Positions 34,669 to 43,106 of a stretch of DNA of 64,000 nt are shown here, one piece after another. The stretch comes from Bacteroidales bacterium (lineage in GTDB: Bacteria; Bacteroidota; Bacteroidia; Bacteroidales; UBA932), in assembly GCA_023667095.1 (NCBI GenBank), contig JAMPAT010000009.1, positions 1 to 64,000 of the forward strand, given 5' to 3'. The translations under genes and the position numbers were made by a program. The notes beneath the pieces are model-generated. The model was not told the origin of the DNA, ran no database searches, and saw only the letters and a list, made by a program, of their open reading frames with translations. How positions within the stretch are numbered: the stretch's first letter is position 1; the number at the start of each line of letters is the position of its first letter.

Positions 34669-36990
34669 TTATTTCCTGCTTCTCCTGCTGAATTTCCTTG
34701 CACCGCCGGTCGGTTTGCCGTTCTCGATTATCGATTTGCAGTCAGATTCTGTAAGAGACTTTGCATCAGTGTCTTTAGGAATCCTGTAGTTGCTTCCGTT
34801 GAACTTGATGTATGGGCCATAGTTTCCGTTGATGACCTGTATTCCGCCTTCAAACTCAGATATGATGTCAACTGCAGGCCTGTTTAGGCTTGCCTCGATG
34901 ATTTCCGCACATTTGTCAAGGCTGACGCTTAACGGGTCCGTGCCCTTTGGGAGCGAAATGTTCTTGTCACCATATTTGATATATGGCCCGAAGCGTCCCT
35001 TTGTACAGATTATGTCAATCCCTTTGTACTGCCCGACATTCCTCGGGAGTTCGAAAAGCTTAAGCGCATCTTCAAGTGTAATGCTCTCAATTAGCTGGCC
35101 CTGTGCGAGATTTGCGTACACTTTGTCTTCTCCGTCGCCTTTCTGTACGTAAGGGCCGTATTTGCCGTATTTTGCTGTAAGCATCTTTCCGTCCTTGGGG
35201 TCAACGCCCAGCTCGCGGCTCACATGGCTGTACTCCTTGTTGCTCATCGTTTCATCCACAGTCTTGTGGAAAGGTGCATAGAACTCCGCAATGACCTTGT
35301 TCCATGTCTCTTCTCCTGCTGCAATCCTGTCGAAGTCCTCCTCAACGCTTGCAGTGAAGCCGTAGTCAAGGATGTGCTCAAAATGCTCGACAAGATAGTC
35401 AGTTACAATCATTCCTATTTCCTGCGGAAGCAGACGGCCTTTCTCCACACCGATATTCTCTGTCTTGGATGACGATGAAATCTTGCCGTTTTTCAAGGAA
35501 AGGTTGGTTACTTGCACTTTCTCCCCTTCCTTGTCTCCCTTGACAATGTATCCGCGTCCCTTTGTGAGGGTCGAGATTGTCGGAGCGTATGTTGACGGCC
35601 TTCCTATGCCAAGTTCTTCAAGCTTCTTTACCAGTGTAGCCTCTGAATATCTTGAAGGGGCGGATGTGAACTTTGTGTCTGCTGTGATTCCCGTTTCTGT
35701 CATCACATCACCTATGCTGAGTTCCGGAAGCATCACTTCTTCTGCATCCTGCTGCTGTTCGTCGCTGCTTTCCATGTAGAGTTTGAGGAAACCGTCAAAT
35801 ATGACCTGGGCTGCCTGTACTGCAAAAAGTTCATCTCCCTTGTCAAACCCGACCTTTATGTCTGTCCTGCTGATTCTTGCATCGCTCATCTGGCTGGCCA
35901 CGGTCCTTTTCCATATAAGTTCATACAGCCTCTGCTCTTGTGGAGTCCCGTTGATGTGCGTGTTCTCTATATATGTAGGCCTGATGGCTTCGTGCGCCTC
36001 CTGTGCGCCCTTTGCCTTTGTCTTGTATTGTCTCGGACGGGAGTATTCCTCTCCGAAATTTCCGCAGATGAACTGCCTGGCTGTATTCACCGCAAGTGAG
36101 GACAGGTTGGTTGAATCGGTACGCATATAGGTGATGAGTCCCTGCTCGTATAGCTTCTGTGCTATGCTCATTGTCTGGCTTACAGACAGATGCAGCTTTC
36201 TTGCTGCTTCCTGCTGCAGTGATGATGTTGTGAACGGTGCCGCAGGAACACGGCCTACCTCCTTCTTCTCTATGTTCCTTATATTGAAATTTGCCCCTAT
36301 GCATCTTTCAAGGAATGCCCTTGCGCCGGCAATGTCAGGGAATTTCCGGTCGAGGGACGCCTTTACCACGAGCCCTTCTGCTGTACCCTCCGGGTGGAAG
36401 AATGCCTCAACCTTGTAATATTGCTCCTTCTGGAAGTTCAGGATTTCCCTTTCCCTGTCAACGACAAGACGGAGCGCAACAGACTGTACACGTCCTGCGG
36501 AAAGCTTCGGCTGGATTTTCCTCCACAGCACAGGTGACAGTTCGAATCCTACCAGGCGGTCAAGGACACGGCGTGCCTGCTGGGCATCAACCAGGCTCAT
36601 GTCAATGTCCCTTGGATTTTCGATTGCATTCAATATTGCATTTTTCGTAATCTCGTGGAACACAATGCGCTTTGTGCTCTCTTTCTTCAGGCCTAACGTC
36701 TCATACAGATGCCAGCTTATGGCTTCACCCTCACGGTCCTCATCGGATGCCAGCCAGACTGTATCAGCTGCCTTGGCGGCTTTCTTGAGTTCGGACACGA
36801 CCTTCTTCTTGTCATCCGGTATCACATATTCAGGCATGAACCCGTTCTCGACATCAATGCTGAGTGAACTGTCGTTAAGGTCACGTATATGCCCGAAACT
36901 GGATTTCACTGTGAAATCCTTACCGAGGAATTTCTGGATAGTCCCTGCCTTTGCCGGGGACTCTACTATGACAAGATTCTGATTACCCAT
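34669..36990 (-). CDS. topA: DNA topoisomerase I
   Basis: 773 residues from the ATG at 36990, which starts exactly at the family N-terminus 'MGNQNLVIVESPAKAGTIQ'; the longer frame to 37086 is rejected. TOPRIM acidic motif 'ASDEDREGEAISWHLYE', active-site tyrosine in 'GLITYMRTDSTNLS', and C-terminal repeats 'KYGPYVQKGDGEDKVYANL' and 'GRFGPYIKYGDKNISLPKG'. No cysteine zinc fingers: the C-terminus has the glycine-rich repeats and a basic tail instead, as in other Bacteroidota. Relaxes negative supercoils. Confidence 0.96.
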   Translation of the reverse strand: MGNQNLVIVESPAKAGTIQKFLGKDFTVKSSFGHIRDLNDSSLSIDVENGFMPEYVIPDDKKKVVSELKKAAKAADTVWLASDEDREGEAISWHLYETLGLKKESTKRIVFHEITKNAILNAIENPRDIDMSLVDAQQARRVLDRLVGFELSPVLWRKIQPKLSAGRVQSVALRLVVDREREILNFQKEQYYKVEAFFHPEGTAEGLVVKASLDRKFPDIAGARAFLERCIGANFNIRNIEKKEVGRVPAAPFTTSSLQQEAARKLHLSVSQTMSIAQKLYEQGLITYMRTDSTNLSSLAVNTARQFICGNFGEEYSRPRQYKTKAKGAQEAHEAIRPTYIENTHINGTPQEQRLYELIWKRTVASQMSDARISRTDIKVGFDKGDELFAVQAAQVIFDGFLKLYMESSDEQQQDAEEVMLPELSIGDVMTETGITADTKFTSAPSRYSEATLVKKLEELGIGRPSTYAPTISTLTKGRGYIVKGDKEGEKVQVTNLSLKNGKISSSSKTENIGVEKGRLLPQEIGMIVTDYLVEHFEHILDYGFTASVEEDFDRIAAGEETWNKVIAEFYAPFHKTVDETMSNKEYSHVSRELGVDPKDGKMLTAKYGKYGPYVQKGDGEDKVYANLAQGQLIESITLEDALKLFELPRNVGQYKGIDIICTKGRFGPYIKYGDKNISLPKGTDPLSVSLDKCAEIIEASLNRPAVDIISEFEGGIQVINGNYGPYIKFNGSNYRIPKDTDAKSLTESDCKSIIENGKPTGGARKFSRRSRK

Positions 36991-37096
36991 ATATAAATCT
37001 GTTTTTAAGCGTATGGCAGACATGAAATTCCCATGTCCCGTCCAAATGAAAATGCAAAGTAAGAAACAAACAGGGCAATTTTCCAAATTTTGTTGT

Positions 37097-37104
37097 TAAT
37101 TTTG
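37097..37104 (+). promoter_or_regulatory. -7 box upstream of the PBP1A operon
   Basis: TAATTTTG, full match to TAnnTTTG, gives an untranslated leader of about 140 bases before the ATG at 37249. The leader (37112-37248) is GC-rich and may be structured; no small gene is supported in it. Confidence 0.5.
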
Positions 37105-37248
37105 CAACTTTATGTGCTCTGCCGGTGTGTGCAGGCCTGCAGGTACGGTTTTCCTTCGGGAAGCGGAGACAGGAGCTTGCACAGGGCAGCATTTCGCCAT
37201 GCTCCCGGGCCATGGGCACAGCAAGTTAAGGACATTAAATATAACAGG

Positions 37249-39606
37249 ATGAAAGACAGCACCAGGAAACGTATAATAAAATGGTTCTGGATCATTGTTG
37301 CAGTTCCGGCGGTATCGGCGGTCCTGCTGCTTCTTGCAGTATGGGCGTTTGCTGACATTCCGTCATTTGAGGAACTGGAGAATCCGGACAGCAAGTTTGC
37401 TACACAGATAATAGCCGAGGACGGGGAGATTCTGAATACATTCCATATCGAGAACCGTTCATACGTGAGCTATGGAGAACTTTCCCCGCATCTTGTCAAT
37501 GCAGCAGTGGCAACTGAGGACCTCCGTTTCTACAGCCATTCAGGAATTGACCTCGTGAGCCTTGGACGTGTCCTGTTCAAGACTCTTCTCATGGGTGACA
37601 GCGGACAGGGAGGAGGAAGTACCATAACTCAGCAGCTTGCCAAGACCCTATATCCCCGTGCGGATGCAAGGAGCCGTATCCCCGGTGTCTATCAGGTGAG
37701 GATGGTGTGGATAAAGCTGAAAGAATGGATTACTGCTGTCAAGCTGGAGAGAAACTACACAAAGGACGAGATAATGGACATGTACATGAATGCCATTTTC
37801 TTCGGCAGCAACGCGTATGGTGTCAAGGCTGCTTCGCAGACTTTCTTCGGCAAGAATCCTTCAGAACTGACAGTGGAGGAGAGCGCAATGCTGGTCGGCA
37901 TGGTCAACAAGCCCACACGCTATAATCCTGCACTCAATCCGGAGCCTGCCCTGAAACGCAGGAATTTTGTGCTTGGCCAGATGGAGAAGGCCGGTTACCT
38001 TACTGAAGCACAGAAAGATTCAATATGCGGAATACCGATTGTGCTGTCATACAGGATACAGGACCACAATGCCGGCATTGCTCCATATTTCAGGGACATG
38101 CTAAGGCGTACAATGTCAGCAAAACAGCCTAAGAGGTCTTCCTACAGCCAGTATGAGGACTATGTTGTAGACTCGCTGCAGTGGGCTGACAACGAACTGT
38201 ATGGCTGGCTTGAAAAGACAAAGAAGGCAGACGGCTCACGATATAATCTTGACAAGGACGGCCTGAGGATATATACTACGTTGAACTACAGGATGCAGCA
38301 GTATGCGGAGGAAGCTGTGGCCGAACATCTCGGGAAGGATTTGCAGAATGCGTTCTGGAGAGACATGAAATGGAAGAGGAACAAGCCGTTTACAGACAAG
38401 ATAGACCAGGCTACAATTGACCGTCTCATGAAGCAGGCGCGCCGCTGGAGTGACCGCTACAGGATGATGAAGGCCCGTGGGGCATCCGATGCAGAAATCA
38501 CAAGGAGCTTCAACGAAAAGGTGCAGATGAGGGTGTTCTCATGGGGGAAGAGAGGGTACATAGATACCCTTATGACTCCCAATGATTCCATTAAATACTA
38601 TAAGGCACATCTCCGTGCGGCAATCATGGCGATAGAGCCTGTTACAGGCCATGTAAAGGCGTATGTCGGCGGCCCGGACTACCGCTATTTCAAATATGAC
38701 AATGTTCGCCAGGGAAAACGCCAGGTCGGTTCAACGATAAAGCCGTTCCTCTACACTCTGGCGATGCAGGAGGGGATGTCCCCTTGCGACAAGGTTGTCA
38801 ATGTCCCGCAGACTTTCATCGTCGGGGCTAACCAGGACGATACATGGACACCCAAGAGTACTGACAAGGATGAATGGATAGGGCAGACTGTGACGCTCAA
38901 ATGGGGATTGACCAAGAGCTCCAACAATATATCCGCATATCTGATGAAGCAGTTCGGCCCACATGCCATGGTTGACATGATGCGGAAGATGGGAATCGGA
39001 AGCTATCTGCCTGAGGTTCCTTCTCTATGTGTCGGCTCTGCTGACCTTACATTATATGAAATGGTAGCCGCATACAACTCATTCCCTTCTGGCGGAGTCT
39101 ATATCGAGCCTATATTCGTGACCAGGATTGAGGATAATATGGGCAATGTAATCAGTGAGTTCAATAACCGCAAGAAAGAAGCCATAAGCGAATATACTGC
39201 ATACCTCATGGCAAACCTGATGCAGGGCGTCATCAACAGCGGTACAGGTGTACGTCTGCGTACGAAGTATGGCCTGAAAGGTGAGATTGCCGGAAAGACA
39301 GGGACAACCAATGACCAGGCGGATGGCTGGTTTATGGGATATACCCCGTCGCTTATGGCTGGAGTATGGGTCGGTGCCGAGGACAGGCAGATCCATTTTG
39401 AGTCACTGGCATTGGGCGGAGGCTCGAATATGGCACTTCCTATATGGGGACTTTTCATGAAGAAGATTGTAAAGGATGGAACCCTTGGAGTCTCTGAGGC
39501 AGACAGGTTCATCGCTCCTGCAGGAATGCACTTGAACCTTGACTGTGACGGAAGCGACAATGATGCGGCTGGAAAGGGAGACGATGCCTCCAGCTTCTTT
39601 GACTGA
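37249..39606 (+). CDS. Class A penicillin-binding protein 1A
   Basis: 785 residues from the ATG at 37249, which precedes the single membrane anchor (about 12-35). Glycosyltransferase 51 domain: 'TEDLRFYSHSGID', 'GGGSTITQQLAKTLYPRA' and 'NAIFFGSNAYGVKAASQTFF'. Transpeptidase: 'QVGSTIKPFLY' (catalytic Ser), 'TKSSNNISAY' (SxN) and 'GKTGTTNDQADGWFMG'. It polymerises and cross-links peptidoglycan. The C-terminal 30 residues are acidic and low-complexity. The upstream in-frame extension has no family match. Followed by ddl and prmC on the same strand with gaps of 28 and 3 bases. Confidence 0.95.
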   Translation: MKDSTRKRIIKWFWIIVAVPAVSAVLLLLAVWAFADIPSFEELENPDSKFATQIIAEDGEILNTFHIENRSYVSYGELSPHLVNAAVATEDLRFYSHSGIDLVSLGRVLFKTLLMGDSGQGGGSTITQQLAKTLYPRADARSRIPGVYQVRMVWIKLKEWITAVKLERNYTKDEIMDMYMNAIFFGSNAYGVKAASQTFFGKNPSELTVEESAMLVGMVNKPTRYNPALNPEPALKRRNFVLGQMEKAGYLTEAQKDSICGIPIVLSYRIQDHNAGIAPYFRDMLRRTMSAKQPKRSSYSQYEDYVVDSLQWADNELYGWLEKTKKADGSRYNLDKDGLRIYTTLNYRMQQYAEEAVAEHLGKDLQNAFWRDMKWKRNKPFTDKIDQATIDRLMKQARRWSDRYRMMKARGASDAEITRSFNEKVQMRVFSWGKRGYIDTLMTPNDSIKYYKAHLRAAIMAIEPVTGHVKAYVGGPDYRYFKYDNVRQGKRQVGSTIKPFLYTLAMQEGMSPCDKVVNVPQTFIVGANQDDTWTPKSTDKDEWIGQTVTLKWGLTKSSNNISAYLMKQFGPHAMVDMMRKMGIGSYLPEVPSLCVGSADLTLYEMVAAYNSFPSGGVYIEPIFVTRIEDNMGNVISEFNNRKKEAISEYTAYLMANLMQGVINSGTGVRLRTKYGLKGEIAGKTGTTNDQADGWFMGYTPSLMAGVWVGAEDRQIHFESLALGGGSNMALPIWGLFMKKIVKDGTLGVSEADRFIAPAGMHLNLDCDGSDNDAAGKGDDASSFFD

Positions 39607-39634
39607 TTATAATGGATGAATTTGTAACAATAAA

Positions 39635-40648
39635 ATGAAATACAGGAATATAGCAGTAATATATGGCAGCGATTCCTCAGAATGGGAGGTTTCATGCAAG
39701 AGTGGGGCATTCGTAGCTTCAAGCATTGACGGCTGCAAATACAACATATATCACATCTTTGCACGTTTCGGTGACTGGTCCCTGCAAGGATACCGTGAGA
39801 ATGGGGGAGAGACAGTCTCCATTCCGGAGGACTGCCGTCCCCGGATTGACAAGACTGACTTCTCAGTGGTTCAGGACGGCAGGAAGGTAAAGTTTGACTA
39901 TGCTTATATTGTACAGCATGGAACACCGGGTGAGAACGGCCTTATGCAGGGCTATCTGGAAATGCTTGGCATACCGTTCAGCAGCTGCAGTTCATTTGTG
40001 TCTGCAATCACTTTTGACAAGTATTCATGCAAGAGCTATTTCAGGGATGCGGATTTCGTGAAATGTGCCGATGACATCTTTATCCGTAAAGGCGATGATA
40101 TAGACGCCATTGCGCAGAAGGCTGTTGAGCGGCTTGGACTGCCGATGTTTGTCAAGCCTACTGACGGAGGCTCAAGCTTTGGCGTGACAAAGGTCAAGAA
40201 GGCTGAGGATTTCAGGGCGGCAGTTGAGTTTGCATTTTCCGAGGGCAAGACTGTACTTGCGGAAAAGGCTATTTCCGGCAGGGAACTCACTGATGCTGTC
40301 TATTTCAACGGAAAGGAGAATGTTGCCTTGCCAGTGATAGAGATTGTCACTGAGAATGAATACTTTGACTATGATGCAAAATATAATGGGCAGAGCCAGG
40401 AAATCTGCCCTGCGCATATACCGGATGATACAGCGGCAATGATTCAGGAAGTATCGAAGAAGATATATGCCTATCTTGGGTGTTCCGGGCTTGTGCGTGT
40501 GGACTATATCCTCGCGGAAGACGGGCTTTATTTCCTTGAAATCAATACTATACCGGGAATGACTTCGGCTTCGCTTGTGCCGCAGATGGTGCGTGCCGCA
40601 GGCATTGACATGTCAGAATTCCTCTGTTCAATAATCGAAAACTCATAG
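39635..40648 (+). CDS. ddl: D-alanine--D-alanine ligase
   Basis: 337 residues. ATP-grasp signature: N-terminal 'NIAVIYGSDSSEWEVSCKSG', 'IVQHGTPGENGLMQGYLEML' (the usual HGxxGEDG), 'LPMFVKPTDGGSSFGVTKV' and the metal-binding 'FLEINTIPGMTSASLVPQM'. Makes the D-Ala-D-Ala dipeptide for lipid II, the substrate chain that the PBPs in this window cross-link. Second gene of the PBP1A operon. Confidence 0.95.
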   Translation: MKYRNIAVIYGSDSSEWEVSCKSGAFVASSIDGCKYNIYHIFARFGDWSLQGYRENGGETVSIPEDCRPRIDKTDFSVVQDGRKVKFDYAYIVQHGTPGENGLMQGYLEMLGIPFSSCSSFVSAITFDKYSCKSYFRDADFVKCADDIFIRKGDDIDAIAQKAVERLGLPMFVKPTDGGSSFGVTKVKKAEDFRAAVEFAFSEGKTVLAEKAISGRELTDAVYFNGKENVALPVIEIVTENEYFDYDAKYNGQSQEICPAHIPDDTAAMIQEVSKKIYAYLGCSGLVRVDYILAEDGLYFLEINTIPGMTSASLVPQMVRAAGIDMSEFLCSIIENS

Positions 40649-40651
40649 CCG

Positions 40652-41614
40652 ATGCTCCTTCGGGAACTTATAGCTGAGTCCAGGACGGCGCTCTCTTCAC
40701 TTTATCCGGAAGAGGAAGCCCGTTCCATTGTCTCGCGCCTTGCCGGTGATGTACTTGGAGTTGAGTCATATACACATGTCATAGACCCGGGGAGGACGGT
40801 GCAAGGGGAAAGCCTTGAAATTTTCCTGGCTGCATTGTCGCGTCTTGAAAAGTCTGAACCTCTGCAGTATGTACTTGGATATGCTGATTTCTGCAGACAC
40901 CGTTTCCATGTGACTCCGGATGTCCTGATTCCACGTCCCGAGACCGAGATGCTCTGCATGGAGACCATATATGAGGCCCTTGTTGTGCAGGGGCAGCGAG
41001 CCGCGGCATCTGGATGCTGTGCATCGATGAGGGAGATGTCACGTCTTAAGGTACTTGACCTGTGTACAGGCTCAGGTTGTATCTCATGGACACTAGCAGC
41101 CGGGATTCCCGGTTCAAGGGTAGTCGGCGTGGATATTTCAGATGCTGCCCTGAAAGTTGCCCGTAGTCAGTCTGACACATTGCAGGAGTCTGGTTACAGC
41201 TTGTCCATGGAGCTTGAGGCAGCTGGCAATATGTTTCCTGAGTTTGTGAAATATGATGTGCTTTCCGGTGCGGACGGATTCTGTCCGGACGGCTTGCCTG
41301 CGGAGTATGACATAATTGTGAGCAATCCTCCGTATGTCCGCGAATCGGAACGGAGCATGATGAGGAGGAATGTCCTGGAACATGAACCGGAGCTTGCGCT
41401 TTTTGTCCCGGATGACGATCCTCTGAAATTTTATCGCATTATTGCAGAGTTTGCATTTAAACGGATAATTCCGGGAGGATTCGGCATCGTGGAGATAAAT
41501 GAGGCTTTTGGCGATGCTGTGGCCACGATTTTTGCTTCTGCAGGAATGTCGGAAATTGCCGTAATAAAAGATTTTGGTAACCAAAATCGTCTTGTGAAAT
41601 TCAAAAAATCATAG
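40652..41614 (+). CDS. prmC: Release factor glutamine N5-methyltransferase
   Basis: 320 residues. N-terminal helical domain, 'FCRHRFHVTPDVLIPRPETE', the SAM-binding 'LKVLDLCTGSGCISWTLA' and the catalytic NPPY in 'DIIVSNPPYVRESER'. Methylates the GGQ glutamine of release factors. An insertion of about 20 residues after 'TIYEALV' (about 108-128, rich in Ala/Cys/Arg) is not in the typical protein but leaves the motifs intact. Starts 3 bases after ddl. Confidence 0.94.
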   Translation: MLLRELIAESRTALSSLYPEEEARSIVSRLAGDVLGVESYTHVIDPGRTVQGESLEIFLAALSRLEKSEPLQYVLGYADFCRHRFHVTPDVLIPRPETEMLCMETIYEALVVQGQRAAASGCCASMREMSRLKVLDLCTGSGCISWTLAAGIPGSRVVGVDISDAALKVARSQSDTLQESGYSLSMELEAAGNMFPEFVKYDVLSGADGFCPDGLPAEYDIIVSNPPYVRESERSMMRRNVLEHEPELALFVPDDDPLKFYRIIAEFAFKRIIPGGFGIVEINEAFGDAVATIFASAGMSEIAVIKDFGNQNRLVKFKKS

Positions 41615-41647
41615 TTGTGCAGAGTTCTGCTGCTGATTTTGAGATTT

Positions 41648-41683
41648 ATCCGTGTGCTGTTTTGAGAACACGGATATTTTTTT
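41648..41683 (+). terminator. Terminator of the PBP1A-ddl-prmC operon
   Basis: Perfect 8-bp stem ATCCGTGT (41648-41655) / ACACGGAT (41668-41675) followed by ATTTTTTT, 33 bases after the prmC stop. Confidence 0.85.
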
Positions 41684-41788
41684 ATTCCTTTGCCTCATGA
41701 TGGGTAATTCCTGCCTTTCAAGGCATCTGCCGCGGACGGTGCCGTAGCTGGAATACTCTAATAAACAATGAATTAAATTATTCTTATT

Positions 41789-43105
41789 ATGAGGAGAAAC
41801 TTGTTTTTGTGGATTCTTGCAGCATTGCCGATGGCAGTGGCAGGGTGTGAGGAACTTGATGATGACCCTGATAAGTATCTGGAGCCGGAGGTCAATGTCT
41901 CGCTTGAAGACGTCGCACTTCTGCTTTCAGGGATACAGATGGACAGCGGGCATCTCCGTGAAGTCTATGATGCAGTTACATCATCTTCGTGGAACGGATA
42001 TGATGAGGAGTATATGATGCGTGACCTGTTTGTTGTCCCAGGTGCAGGCGTCGGGGATGACAGGATTCCGGAGGAGACAAAGGCGGCCCGGAGAAAAGAG
42101 ATGGGACGTCCCGTGACCAGGAGCGTAAATGAATACCAGAGACCACTCCGGGAACTTATTGCAGAGACTCTGGAAAGGAATGCCAACGGAATACTGTCAA
42201 AGGCCGGAGCCTCAATGGAAGGAACACAGGAAGTGACTCCTGAGAGATACATGTCGATACTCCAGCAGTCCGACATCCAGATATATTGGCCATATTCCGA
42301 AGCCTGGGACGGCGAGGAATACCCTGTAATTACATTTGACCCGGATGGGAGTTCGACAGCCAATGTTGGATACCGTCTGACAGAAGACAATTCCGGGAGA
42401 CCTTCTGTTGAGGAGATTATAATTGATGAGGAGTTTGCCATGAAGCATCCTGTGTGGGTTGTCAACAGGAATGATGACTGTACATATACTTCCCTTGAGC
42501 TTCTCCGTATGTCGGAGCCGGAATGGGGAGGTGGCGGTGGAGAGATCATTGTCCGTCCAAGGCCGTCCTGCTCATATATGGATGCCATAGGCAAGGGGAC
42601 TTTATCGGCAAAGACTGTTGAAAAGCCGTTGCAGACACTTATCCTCAGGGATTTCACGATGAACAGGAACTATGATTCCTGGTTTGCCGGGGCGTCTGAG
42701 TTCTTTGTAAAGATAGGCGGAATTGATGAATTCTATGCGTCTACGGAGGCGGAACTGAGACTGTACAATCCAATGGTTACTGATTTCATGATTGTTGTCA
42801 AGAGAAATCAGGTAGGGAAGCCACAGCCGTTCAATGCAGTGTTGCTTTCCGACTGGACAGAACAGCTGACGCACTGTGCATTCATGATTGTAGAGGACGA
42901 TGGCGGGACACGGACCTCATGGAACTGCTCTGGAGTTGTAAAGATCAATTCCAAGAGCTATGGTTTTGAGATTACCTTTCCGCTGAATATACGTGATGAC
43001 ATTGTCTGGAGAGGTCAGCTCGCAAGGAGATATATTGAAGAAAACAACGGAGCCGTTGCACACTATGGCGACGTAGACCTTGTGTTCGAGATTGTGGAAT
43101 ACTGA
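41789..43105 (+). CDS. Uncharacterised lipoprotein (438 aa)
   Basis: Signal peptide with lipobox AVAGC (Cys about residue 20), followed by an acidic linker ('EELDDDPDKYLEPE') as in surface-exposed Bacteroidota lipoproteins. The rest shows no family I recognise; it contains a Gly-rich turn ('GGGGEIIVRPRPSC', about 248-262) and a C-terminal beta domain ('VKIGGIDEFYAS' to the end) that resembles a C2-like sandwich. Monocistronic, between the prmC terminator and the convergent U32 gene. Confidence 0.65.
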   Translation: MRRNLFLWILAALPMAVAGCEELDDDPDKYLEPEVNVSLEDVALLLSGIQMDSGHLREVYDAVTSSSWNGYDEEYMMRDLFVVPGAGVGDDRIPEETKAARRKEMGRPVTRSVNEYQRPLRELIAETLERNANGILSKAGASMEGTQEVTPERYMSILQQSDIQIYWPYSEAWDGEEYPVITFDPDGSSTANVGYRLTEDNSGRPSVEEIIIDEEFAMKHPVWVVNRNDDCTYTSLELLRMSEPEWGGGGGEIIVRPRPSCSYMDAIGKGTLSAKTVEKPLQTLILRDFTMNRNYDSWFAGASEFFVKIGGIDEFYASTEAELRLYNPMVTDFMIVVKRNQVGKPQPFNAVLLSDWTEQLTHCAFMIVEDDGGTRTSWNCSGVVKINSKSYGFEITFPLNIRDDIVWRGQLARRYIEENNGAVAHYGDVDLVFEIVEY

Positions 43106-43106
43106 T

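Noticed and set aside
36991..37086. Longer TopA start
   Set aside because: The family N-terminus begins exactly at the ATG at 36990; the extra residues are Cys-rich leader translation without homology.
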